Source of the DNA: JALVCQ01 sp964452325
GTDB lineage: Bacteria > Bacteroidota > Bacteroidia > JAADEI01 > JALVCQ01
Assembly (NCBI GenBank): GCA_964452325.1
Contig: CAYVLB010000100.1
Span: 1 to 6,252 of the forward strand
Direction: 5' to 3'
DNA: 6,252 nt
The notes under the pieces: generated by a model
Database searches by the model: none
What the model was told of the DNA's origin: nothing
Seen by the model: the letters and a program-made list of their open reading frames with translations, nothing else
Shown: positions 1 through 6,252 of the stretch, in pieces
How the letters are laid out: every line of letters starts with the position of its first letter
Numbering within the stretch: the stretch's first letter is position 1
Program-made: the position numbers and the translations under genes

Positions 1-727
1 GTGAACGATACAGGCGGCGACTATGGGAATTTGTTCGAGGGAAAATTGGTCAGGGTCAGCAAGCCTACGTAGTTTTTCCCCTTATCGAAGAGTCAGAGAA
101 GCTCGATTATCAGAACCTCATGGAAGGATACGAACGCATTCGACGGATATTCCCTCCGCCACGTTATCAGGTTGGTATGTTGCATGGCCGAATGCGCCCT
201 ACCGACAAGGAAGCTGTTATGGAACGCTTTGNNNNNNNNNNGCCCGGGGTGAAATTCACATTTTGGTGTCTACCACCGTGATTGAAGTGGGCGTGGACGT
301 TCCCAATGCTACGGTGATGGTCATTATGAATGCCGAGCGTTTTGGATTATCGCAATTGCATCAGTTGCGGGGGCGTGTGGGGCGAGGAATAGATCAGGCA
401 TTTTGTTTTTTGATGACAGGGCCCAAACTATCTGCTGAAGCCCGAACGCGCATTCAGGCCTTAGTCAAAACCAATGATGGATTCCGCTTGGCAGAAGTTG
501 ATCTTCGACTCCGCGGCCCCGGTGAGATTGCGGGTACGCGCCAAAGCGGAAATATTCAATTTCGAATTGCTGATCCCATCGAAGATATTCAACTCATGGA
601 GCTGGCTCGACATACCGCCGAATCCATCCTCCAACAAGATCCCCAATTAGAACGTCCCGAACACCATGCCCTCAAAAAGTATCTTGAAGAAGAAAAATCC
701 AATTTGGGCTGGTCCGTCGTTTCGTAA
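1..727 (+). CDS. recG: ATP-dependent DNA helicase RecG, C-terminal part (5' truncated, split by assembly gap)
   Basis: RecG is a superfamily 2 double-stranded DNA translocase that remodels stalled replication forks and Holliday junctions. About 237 residues are visible, roughly the last third of a protein that is usually near 700 residues. Before the gap the correct frame has codons beginning at position 3, giving 'QAYVVFPLIEESEKLDY' and 'YQVGMLHGRM', which are typical of helicase domain 2. After the gap codons begin at 242, giving motif V 'STTVIEVGVDVP', motif VI 'QLHQLRGRVGRG', and the RecG-specific C-terminal stretch 'DGFRLAEVDLRLRGPGE' followed by 'GTRQSG'. The stop is TAA at 725-727. Reading straight through from the ATG at 23 gives a false N-terminus, because that frame is wrong upstream of the gap. 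The N-terminal wedge domain and helicase motifs I-III lie outside the window. The family call is firm. The gene appears broken by assembly rather than by mutation. Confidence 0.96.
232..241. other. Assembly gap (10 N) inside recG
   Basis: Ten consecutive N, probably a fixed-size scaffold placeholder. The coding frame changes across it: codons start at 228 (TTT) on the left and at 242 (GCC) on the right. RecG homologues read F-x-x-G-E here. Merging the G at 231 with the G at 242 gives TTT GCC CGG GGT GAA, or F-A-R-G-E, which fits exactly. The true gap is therefore probably zero, with the contig ends sharing one base. That length is inference. The N run and the frame change are seen directly. 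Confidence 0.9.
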
Positions 728-800
728 CGATGACTTCTTTCCCAGCTCCTCCTACTCTCAATTGCCAATTTTGCGGATGCAATCAACCGTTCCAATTGTT
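728..800. other. Short spacer between recG and the lyase remnant, no supported feature
   Basis: These 73 bases separate the recG stop from the ATG of the lyase remnant. I see no strong hairpin followed by a T run, no recognisable promoter and no Shine-Dalgarno sequence. A 24-codon open frame (730-804) begins three bases after recG and its TGA overlaps the remnant's ATG. It contains three cysteines ('LNCQFCGCNQ') but resembles no family I can name, and is too short to support as a gene. Confidence 0.5.
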
Positions 801-1192
801 ATGAAATTTAAGATCATTATTGAGCTTTTCCGTATTAAAGCGGTAGAGCCCATCCAGGCTACCACCAGCGAAGAACGTTATCAAGCCCTTATCAAGGCCG
901 GATAGAATGTTTTTTACTTCGAGCAGACGGGGTGTTGATCGACCTTCTGACCAATTCTGGAACGGGTGCTATGTCCTCCTTCCAATGGCCTGCCATGATG
1001 AAGGGAGATGAATCGTATGCGGGAGCTTGCTCGTCTTATGTGCTGAAAAAAATAGTAGCAGAAGTTGGCGCTTCTTTGGCCACTATCCCTCCTCGTATCC
1101 GAGGGGTGCGTATTGTCGAAGAGCCCCCCGTTTTGCGTCATTTCACAGCGCACTTTGAGCCAGCCCATCAACGCCTTATCATGCCTGAATAA
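801..1192 (+). pseudogene. Decayed tryptophanase / tyrosine phenol-lyase family gene (PLP beta-eliminating lyase)
   Basis: Intact members are PLP enzymes of about 460-470 residues that split tryptophan or tyrosine into indole or phenol, pyruvate and ammonia. Codons from 801 give an N-terminus of this family: 'ELFRIKAVEPIQATT', then 'ALIKAG'. TAG at 903 replaces the expected tyrosine codon of 'AGYN'. The T run at 910-915 appears one base short. Adding a T restores 'NVFLLRADGVLIDLLTNSG', which continues in the frame of 932-1192 as 'GTGAMSSFQWPAMMKGDESY'. At about 1045-1075 the sequence passes directly into the family's C-terminus, 'RIRGVRIVEEPPVLRHFTA' (compare E. coli TnaA 'YEPKVLRHFTAKLKEV'), and ends with TAA at 1190. 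Roughly 350 codons are missing, including the PLP-binding lysine, so no active enzyme can be made. The surviving residues do not settle whether the ancestor used tryptophan or tyrosine. GTG 932 is merely an internal valine codon. The family call rests on remembered sequences, but both ends match strongly. Confidence 0.88.
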
Positions 1193-1234
1193 TTCCCTAA
1201 CTCCTTCTTTTGCATTCTTGCCAAACCAACCTCA

Positions 1235-4057
1235 ATGAATTCCATACGAGTTGAACATTTGGATAATGGCCTTACTGCTATTTTGGCTCCCAATCGTTAT
1301 TTGCCTCATGTGTTCGGGGCTGTGGCCGTACGTGCTGGAAGTAAATACGACCCACCCGATCATACCGGCATGGCCCACTATCTGGAACACATGCTTTTTA
1401 AGGGGACCCAAGAACTGGGTACTATTGACTATGCCTCCGAACGACCCTATCTTGATTCCATTGCGTTTTGGTACGATCGTCTTCCCAAAGCCACCACTCC
1501 CGACGTACGCCGCCGTATTTTGCAAACGATTAATCGCCTATCTGTCCAAGCCGCCCGATATGCAATCCCGAATGAATTGGACCGTTTGCTTCAATTAATC
1601 GGTGCTCAAAACATCAATGCCTTTACCCATTACGACAAAATCGTGTATCACAATGCGTTCCCCTCTCATCAAATCGAGCGTTGGTTGGATATTTATGCGC
1701 ATCGGTTTTCCCAACCGGTATTTCGCCTTTTTCAAAGTGAACTCGAAGTCGTTTATGAAGAGAAAAACCGGATGATGGATGACTATTCCTTTTTCATCAT
1801 GGAGGCATTATTCAAAAACTTTTTTACAAAACATCCCTACCGACGTCCTATTATTGGCGAGACCCACCACCTCAAAACCCCATCCATCAACGCAATGTAT
1901 CGCTATTTTATGCAATATTACCGACCCAACAACATGGCATTAATTCTGGTGGGGGATTTTGATATTGATGATACAATCGATCGCATCCGTCGTAAATTTG
2001 GCTGTTGGCAACCGGCTGCTGTGCCCCCTTTCCCTACCTACGAAGAACCTCCTTTCGAAGGACGAAAAGTGGTGAAACTGCGCGTTTCACCTTTTCGGAT
2101 GGGAATCATTGCTTTTCGGGTAGCACCCCATTCCCATTCGGACGCCCCGATCCTCAAGTTTATTGTCCGACTCCTATCGAATGCCAACAACACGGGCCTG
2201 CTGGACAGATTGGTACGGGAAGGGACCCTCTTGGCAGCTTACCCCATTCCATTGTTGCTTCAGGATCATGGCATGATGGCTTTCTTTTTTATGCCCAAAC
2301 TCGTAGGCCAATGGTTCCGAACTGCCGAGCGGCATGTATTGCGTCAGCTAGACCGTATCAAAACAGGAGACTACCCTCGTGAACTTTTCGAAAGCGTCCG
2401 ATATGAACTCTGGCGGGAAGCTCAATTGAAAGAAGAATCCAACGCCGATATCGCCCTTGAATTGGTAGATGCTTTTATTTACGGCATTCCGCCCCAAGAG
2501 TACCTACAACGCAACAGAATTTATGATGCGTTGCAACCTGAACAAGTTTCCGCAGTTGCTCGAAAATATTTTGGATCCGACTATTTAGTCATCCAATCGC
2601 GCAAGGGAACACCTTCCAAAGAGAAACTACCAAAGCCTCCTTTTGAGCCCATTCAACAAACTGCTCGGGGTGCCGAGTCCGCTTATGCCCGACGATATAA
2701 GCAACTACCGGAATTGCCATTTGCCCCCCAATTTATTGACTTTTCCGAAGGAATGCCCCAACATACCACCGATCGATATCAACTTTATCACACCCTCAAC
2801 CCGCTCAATTCCGTCGCATCATTGACATTTAGGTGGCGCATCGGTAAACTGCACGACCGGCTTTTACCTTATGTAGTGAGCTATTTATCGTTGGTAGGTA
2901 GTCGTCGATACGTGGGTCAACAACTTGGCTTTCAATTGGGTACTTTGGGTTTTGGGTTTCAACTGTCTGTTACAGATAACTATACCACCTTAAGCCTCAC
3001 GGGTCCAGATGAAAATCTCTCCGATGCATTGCCGTTAATATTTGACTGGTTACGATATCCCGAAGAAAATCCTTCTAAAATCGATATTATCTACAAACAA
3101 GCCAAGGCATCCTATCAAGCCCTTCTCCATGATCCTGCCGACGTTGCTCGGGTGCTACGCGATTACGTCATGTATGGGAAATATTCCCCCTACCTTCGTC
3201 AATTACCCTTGAAAGAAATCAAGAACCTTACGGTTCAGACCCTACTTGACAAATGGCATGAGGTTCGACGACGTCCATTTGAGGTACATTACGTAGGGAA
3301 GCATTCCAAGCCAACAATTGTCCAATTGATCGATTCTATCTTTTCAGATGCAAAGGGTGAGGTATCCTTGCCATCTATGCCGTTCATCGAACGTCCATTA
3401 CGTATTCCAAGTAATGATCGGATCTACTATGCCAATCGTGAAGACGCCATTCAATCGCATCTTTATTTTTACTCTGTCACTTCCGAATTTGCACCCGAGG
3501 ATTGGGTTGGTCTAGTTCTTTTCGGTCGTTATTTCGGGAGTGATATGTCGTCATTGCTTTTCCAAGAGCTCCGCGAGTTTCGGTCGTTGGCATATGCTGC
3601 GGGGGGCTCTTTTCACCTGCCGTCTTTGCCGGATGGCCCCCTTGCTTTTCAAGGCTATTTGGGGACTCAGTCCGACAAAACCGTCGAAGCTATCGAAACC
3701 GTATACCATTTGATCCATCACCTTCCGGTAGATTCAAAACGGCTTGGGGAAATTATAGCGTCAGAACGGAATGCCCTATTGATGAACATGCCTTCGATGC
3801 GCAAACGTTCTTTCTATATCCTCCGATGGCGTCGAAGGGGATGGACCACCGATCCTTCCCAGCAATTGTGGGAAAAACTATCTAGTTCGGAAGCCGAAGT
3901 CCTCCACCATCAAATGTTGAAGGCTTATCATCGATATTTGCAGTCACGTCCCATTGTTTTTATGGGAGTAATTGATCCCCGCCGATGCTCCATCGACCAA
4001 CTCCAAGAAAAATTGCCCATCGAGGTCCTTAATCCCCAAACACTCATAACCACGTAA
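1235..4057 (+). CDS. M16 family zinc metallopeptidase (insulinase / pitrilysin-like), two-repeat, 940 aa
   Basis: M16 enzymes degrade or process peptides inside a clamshell chamber made of paired homologous halves. The inverted zinc motif HxxEH is 'HYLEH' (H48 and H52 bind zinc, E51 is the catalytic base). The third ligand is probably E176 in 'ELEVVYEEKN', with E169 seven residues earlier, the same spacing as E182/E189 of human insulin-degrading enzyme. The C-terminal half (about 515-930) has no HxxEH but carries 'LFQELREFRSLAYAAGG', where R780 and Y787 match the Arg/Tyr pair that M16 enzymes contribute to the active site. One chain thus holds both halves. H52 to E176 is 124 residues, against about 77 in IDE; the extra sequence (about 64-125) recalls large Bacteroidota M16 proteins. 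There is no signal peptide: the N-terminus goes straight into 'VEHLDNGLTAIL', and only 14 codons without ATG lie between the upstream in-frame stop and ATG 1235. Cytoplasmic location is therefore inferred. Positions 1193-1234 contain no clear ribosome binding site or promoter. The substrate is unknown. Confidence 0.95.
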   Translation: MNSIRVEHLDNGLTAILAPNRYLPHVFGAVAVRAGSKYDPPDHTGMAHYLEHMLFKGTQELGTIDYASERPYLDSIAFWYDRLPKATTPDVRRRILQTINRLSVQAARYAIPNELDRLLQLIGAQNINAFTHYDKIVYHNAFPSHQIERWLDIYAHRFSQPVFRLFQSELEVVYEEKNRMMDDYSFFIMEALFKNFFTKHPYRRPIIGETHHLKTPSINAMYRYFMQYYRPNNMALILVGDFDIDDTIDRIRRKFGCWQPAAVPPFPTYEEPPFEGRKVVKLRVSPFRMGIIAFRVAPHSHSDAPILKFIVRLLSNANNTGLLDRLVREGTLLAAYPIPLLLQDHGMMAFFFMPKLVGQWFRTAERHVLRQLDRIKTGDYPRELFESVRYELWREAQLKEESNADIALELVDAFIYGIPPQEYLQRNRIYDALQPEQVSAVARKYFGSDYLVIQSRKGTPSKEKLPKPPFEPIQQTARGAESAYARRYKQLPELPFAPQFIDFSEGMPQHTTDRYQLYHTLNPLNSVASLTFRWRIGKLHDRLLPYVVSYLSLVGSRRYVGQQLGFQLGTLGFGFQLSVTDNYTTLSLTGPDENLSDALPLIFDWLRYPEENPSKIDIIYKQAKASYQALLHDPADVARVLRDYVMYGKYSPYLRQLPLKEIKNLTVQTLLDKWHEVRRRPFEVHYVGKHSKPTIVQLIDSIFSDAKGEVSLPSMPFIERPLRIPSNDRIYYANREDAIQSHLYFYSVTSEFAPEDWVGLVLFGRYFGSDMSSLLFQELREFRSLAYAAGGSFHLPSLPDGPLAFQGYLGTQSDKTVEAIETVYHLIHHLPVDSKRLGEIIASERNALLMNMPSMRKRSFYILRWRRRGWTTDPSQQLWEKLSSSEAEVLHHQMLKAYHRYLQSRPIVFMGVIDPRRCSIDQLQEKLPIEVLNPQTLITT

Positions 4058-4060
4058 GCC

Positions 4061-4888
4061 ATGAACGGATACGGAAAACGATTCTTACGGATCGGGAAAA
4101 CACCTAAGCATCCGGAGATTGTCATCAAAACGGCTGAGCAAATCGAAGGAATTCGGAGGAGTTGTCAATTGGCTGCCCGAACGCTTGATTTTATCGCACC
4201 GTATGTAGTGGAAGGAATAAGTACTGCAGAATTGGATCGCCGCATCGAAGAATTCATCCGTGAACATGGGGCCGTTCCCGCTCCCAAGGGATATCGCGGC
4301 TATCCAAAAGCCACATGCATTTCGCCCAATGAGGTGGTGTGTCATGGCATTCCTTCACCGGATGTGATATTGCGGCCGGGAGATATTCTTAACATCGATG
4401 TAACCACTATTTTGGACGGCTACTATGGCGATACCAGCCGAATGTTTTACATTCCCCCCATTAGCAAATCAGCCGAACAACTGCTGCGTATCACTAAAGA
4501 GTGCCTTAACTTAGGCATTCAGCAAGTATATCCTGGCAATGAGTTTGGAGCGATTGGTAAGGCCATCGAACAGCATGCCCGTGCCCATGGGTATGGAGTG
4601 GTATATGAGTTTTGCGGGCATGGGGTTGGACTTCGCTTTCACGAGCCCCCGGATGTTGTTCACGTGGCCGTCAAGCGCCCTACTCCCCGAATGAAACCCG
4701 GTATGATTTTCACCATCGAACCGATGATCAACATGGGAAAATCTCGGACCGTTGTTGACCCCAAAGACGGATGGACCGCCCGGACCATCGACCGAAAACT
4801 CTCTGCACAGTATGAACATACCGTATTGGTTACCCCCACTGGTCGAGAAGTGTTAACCGACATCCATGGCGAGTATTCTACGACCTGA
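4061..4888 (+). CDS. map: Type I methionine aminopeptidase (M24A)
   Basis: This enzyme removes the initiator methionine from nascent proteins in the cytoplasm, using a dinuclear metal centre. All five expected ligands are visible: D113 ('NIDVT'), D124 ('GDTSR'), H187 ('CGHGVG'), E220 ('FTIEPM') and E252 ('AQYEHT'). The conserved histidines H95 ('VCHGIP') and H194 ('FHEPP') correspond to E. coli H79 and H178. The length of 275 residues is slightly above the roughly 264 of E. coli because about 20 residues precede the usual start of the fold ('IVIKTAEQIEGIRRSC'). That extension carries no cysteine-rich zinc finger. ATG 4061 lies three bases after the M16 stop, with no Shine-Dalgarno, and the reading frame carries the family core throughout. 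Its 3' end overlaps the next gene by 23 bases in another frame, so it was probably expressed as part of the M16-map-thioesterase unit. Confidence 0.97.
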   Translation: MNGYGKRFLRIGKTPKHPEIVIKTAEQIEGIRRSCQLAARTLDFIAPYVVEGISTAELDRRIEEFIREHGAVPAPKGYRGYPKATCISPNEVVCHGIPSPDVILRPGDILNIDVTTILDGYYGDTSRMFYIPPISKSAEQLLRITKECLNLGIQQVYPGNEFGAIGKAIEQHARAHGYGVVYEFCGHGVGLRFHEPPDVVHVAVKRPTPRMKPGMIFTIEPMINMGKSRTVVDPKDGWTARTIDRKLSAQYEHTVLVTPTGREVLTDIHGEYSTT

Positions 4889-5339
4889 GAAATTTCCTAC
4901 CCCACGCAATCCTCGGTTTCGCGAGCTTGTGCATAAAAAACTCAAAGGCCAACACTTCATGCGAGAAGTGGGGATTCATCTTGATGAGATCGAACCCGGC
5001 TATGTATCCGCTTCGATGGAGCTACAACCGCGCCATCTCCAACAGGATGGTAATGCTCACGGTGGCGTGATTATGACACTGTTGGATGTGGCCATGGGGT
5101 TTGCGGCGTTTACCCTTGTCGATCCGCACCAACATGTAGTGTCTGGACAAATGGATGTCCACTTTCTTCGGCCGGGGCGATCGCAGCGATTATGGGCTGA
5201 GGGACACGTTATCAAGGCGGGACGCCGACTCAGCTTTTGCGAAGGGCAGGTATGGGCCGTTGGAGCTGGGACCCGCCAGCTTATTGCCAAAGCCCAATCA
5301 ATCATGGTAATCTTTGTGCCGGGCCAACCAAATCAATGA
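4866..5339 (+). CDS. PaaI-like hotdog-fold acyl-CoA thioesterase
   Basis: Hotdog thioesterases of the PaaI / YbgC-unlike 4HBT superfamily hydrolyse acyl-CoA thioesters as dimers or tetramers. The 157-residue protein has the diagnostic 'QDGNAHGGVIMTLLDVAMG' segment: the HGG motif at 65-67 opens the hot-dog helix and D74 matches the catalytic acid of PaaI-type enzymes. The following strands 'VVSGQMDVHFLRPG' (91-104) and 'LWAEGHVIKAGRRLSFCEG' (109-127) are also typical. The first 30 or so residues, before 'FMREVGIHLDEIEPG', form a basic leader of uncertain role, so a later start (for example GTG at about 4929, or Met32) cannot be excluded. ATG 4866 is preferred because the 23-base overlap with map permits translational coupling. 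No Shine-Dalgarno is evident. The substrate cannot be read from sequence: phenylacetyl-CoA pathway genes are absent here, so it should not be called paaI. Confidence 0.9.
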   Translation: MASILRPEKFPTPRNPRFRELVHKKLKGQHFMREVGIHLDEIEPGYVSASMELQPRHLQQDGNAHGGVIMTLLDVAMGFAAFTLVDPHQHVVSGQMDVHFLRPGRSQRLWAEGHVIKAGRRLSFCEGQVWAVGAGTRQLIAKAQSIMVIFVPGQPNQ

Positions 5340-5343
5340 TCAC

Positions 5344-6252
5344 CTATTCAATCATTTCCACTTCCGGTGTTAAACAAATCCCAAATTGTTCCAACACCGC
5401 ACGTTGAACTTGTTTTGACAAGCGATAGACCGCCTCTCCCGATTGCCGACCGTAGTTGACGATGACCAATGGCTGCTTAGGGTGCGTCCCAACGCCTTGT
5501 ATTTTTCGCCCTTTCCAGCCCGCCTGTTCAATCAGCCATGCTGCAGGTATCTTCACCTTACCCATCTTGATGGGCCAGCCAGGCATGTGGGGCCATTGCT
5601 TGCGAAGGATTTCCCATTTGAGGGCCGGTACCACCGGGTTCTTAAAAAAAGACCCAGCATTGGGCAGGTGTTCCGGATCGGGAAGTTTTGCCTTGCGAAT
5701 GGCTACCACTGCTGCAAATACTTGTTCTGCTGTGGGATTTGAGATGTTACGTTCACGAAAGTAATCTTGTAGTGCCCGATATCGAAACTCAGGATGAGGG
5801 CGCATTGACAGTTGCAACGCTACGTGGGTAATAACCAGGCGTCGTTTCCACTCCGGGCGTTTGAAAATGCTGTGGCGATATTCCAAATGGCACACGTGTG
5901 ACTTCCATTGAATCCATTCGCCACTGTCAAGATCATAGGCCCGTACATACTCAAGAACATCGATGAGTTCTTTGCCATACGCTCCAATATTTTGAATAGG
6001 AGCAGCTCCTACCATTCCAGGAATGAGCGCAAGGTTCTCAATCCCATACAATTTGTTGGCAATGGTCGTTTCGACCAGCTTTGGCCACGACTCGCCCGCT
6101 CCTATCTCGAGGATTACCCGGCCATCTTTCGAAGCCACCCGCCGATATCCACCAATGCGATTCAGCAACACGATACCGTCAAAGTAGTGCCGAAAGAAAA
6201 GATTACTTCCTGCCCCCAATACCAGATGTCGAAGCTGGCGTTCCCGAATGTA
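5344..6252 (-). CDS. murB: UDP-N-acetylenolpyruvoylglucosamine reductase MurB (type I), N-terminus beyond window
   Basis: MurB is a cytoplasmic FAD enzyme that uses NADPH to reduce UDP-GlcNAc-enolpyruvate to UDP-MurNAc, the second committed step of peptidoglycan precursor synthesis. There are 302 visible residues, numbered here from the right edge, so about 40 N-terminal residues are missing compared with E. coli (342). FAD-binding segments are 'VLGAGSNLFF' and 'IPGMVGAAPIQNIGAYG'. Catalytic residues are present: R126 in 'CHLEYRHSIFK', S201 in 'NAGSFFKNP' and E297 in 'LTPEVEMI', corresponding to E. coli R159, S229 and E325. The E. coli-like (type I) layout includes the extra sequence between the second and last motifs. 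A TTG at 6219 is only the leucine codon of 'VLGAGSN'; the open frame continues upstream to 6252 as 'YIRERQLRHLV', so it is not the start. The stop (TAG, 5344-5346) lies four bases from the convergent thioesterase stop. Confidence 0.97.
   Translation of the reverse strand, partial: YIRERQLRHLVLGAGSNLFFRHYFDGIVLLNRIGGYRRVASKDGRVILEIGAGESWPKLVETTIANKLYGIENLALIPGMVGAAPIQNIGAYGKELIDVLEYVRAYDLDSGEWIQWKSHVCHLEYRHSIFKRPEWKRRLVITHVALQLSMRPHPEFRYRALQDYFRERNISNPTAEQVFAAVVAIRKAKLPDPEHLPNAGSFFKNPVVPALKWEILRKQWPHMPGWPIKMGKVKIPAAWLIEQAGWKGRKIQGVGTHPKQPLVIVNYGRQSGEAVYRLSKQVQRAVLEQFGICLTPEVEMIE

Noticed and set aside
23..231. ATG at 23 as the start of a 234-residue protein running through the N gap.
   Set aside because: Upstream of the gap this frame gives non-family sequence. 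The frame beginning at position 3 gives clear RecG sequence.
730..804. A 24-codon open frame just upstream of the tryptophanase-like remnant, the same length as the E. coli TnaC leader peptide.
   Set aside because: It has no tryptophan codon and no terminal proline, both needed in TnaC. Length and position alone are likely coincidence, and there is no ribosome binding site.
932..1192. An 86-residue open frame that could be annotated as a separate small hypothetical protein.
   Set aside because: Its residues are the internal N-terminal and C-terminal parts of a tryptophanase/TPL protein, and its GTG 'start' aligns with an internal valine. It is part of the pseudogene.
1232..1525. Minus-strand open frame opposite the start of the M16 gene.
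   Set aside because: It is fully antisense to the HxxEH region and has no recognisable family features.
5335..5356. Inverted repeat AATGAT / ATCATT with a 10-base loop at the thioesterase-murB junction, a possible bidirectional terminator.
   Set aside because: The stem is only 6 base pairs, mostly A-T, with no flanking T run. It is too weak to call.
5443..5764. Plus-strand open frames of about 100 codons opposite murB.
   Set aside because: They lie wholly within murB, resemble no protein family, and overlap its conserved 'NAGSFFKNP' region. They are shadow frames.
6217..6219. TTG as the murB start codon.
   Set aside because: It encodes the leucine of the conserved FAD-binding 'LGAGSN', and the frame stays open to the window edge.

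Overview
This 6.25 kb window looks like ordinary bacterial chromosome from a draft (scaffolded) assembly. The likely source is the Bacteroidota or a close relative. The M16 peptidase is the best clue: its long insertion after the zinc motif ('FKGTQELGTIDY', then 'ERPYLD') recalls the large M16 proteins of that phylum. None of the gene starts has a clear Shine-Dalgarno sequence, which also fits. The taxonomic call is inference from remembered family features, not a search. Base composition appears close to balanced.

Layout: positions 1-727 hold the C-terminal third of the DNA helicase RecG (+). It is cut by the window edge and interrupted by a 10-N assembly gap that puts its two halves in different frames. 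Positions 728-1234 have no intact gene. They contain the remnant of a tryptophanase / tyrosine phenol-lyase family gene (801-1192), with a stop codon, a frameshift and a large internal deletion. Then come three closely packed + strand genes: a 940-residue M16 zinc metallopeptidase (1235-4057), a type I methionine aminopeptidase (4061-4888) and a PaaI-like hotdog thioesterase (4866-5339). The last two overlap by 23 bases. On the opposite strand, murB (5344-6252) converges on the thioesterase with 4 bases between them and runs off the right edge.

The intact genes are mostly housekeeping: replication-fork repair (RecG), N-terminal methionine removal (MetAP), peptidoglycan precursor synthesis (MurB), a processing or degrading peptidase (M16), and an acyl-CoA thioesterase of unknown substrate. 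The 3-base spacing and the overlap suggest that M16, map and the thioesterase are co-transcribed, but no shared pathway is evident. I found no new biological system here. The most informative observations are the decayed PLP-lyase gene and the evidence that the N gap in recG hides little or no missing sequence.
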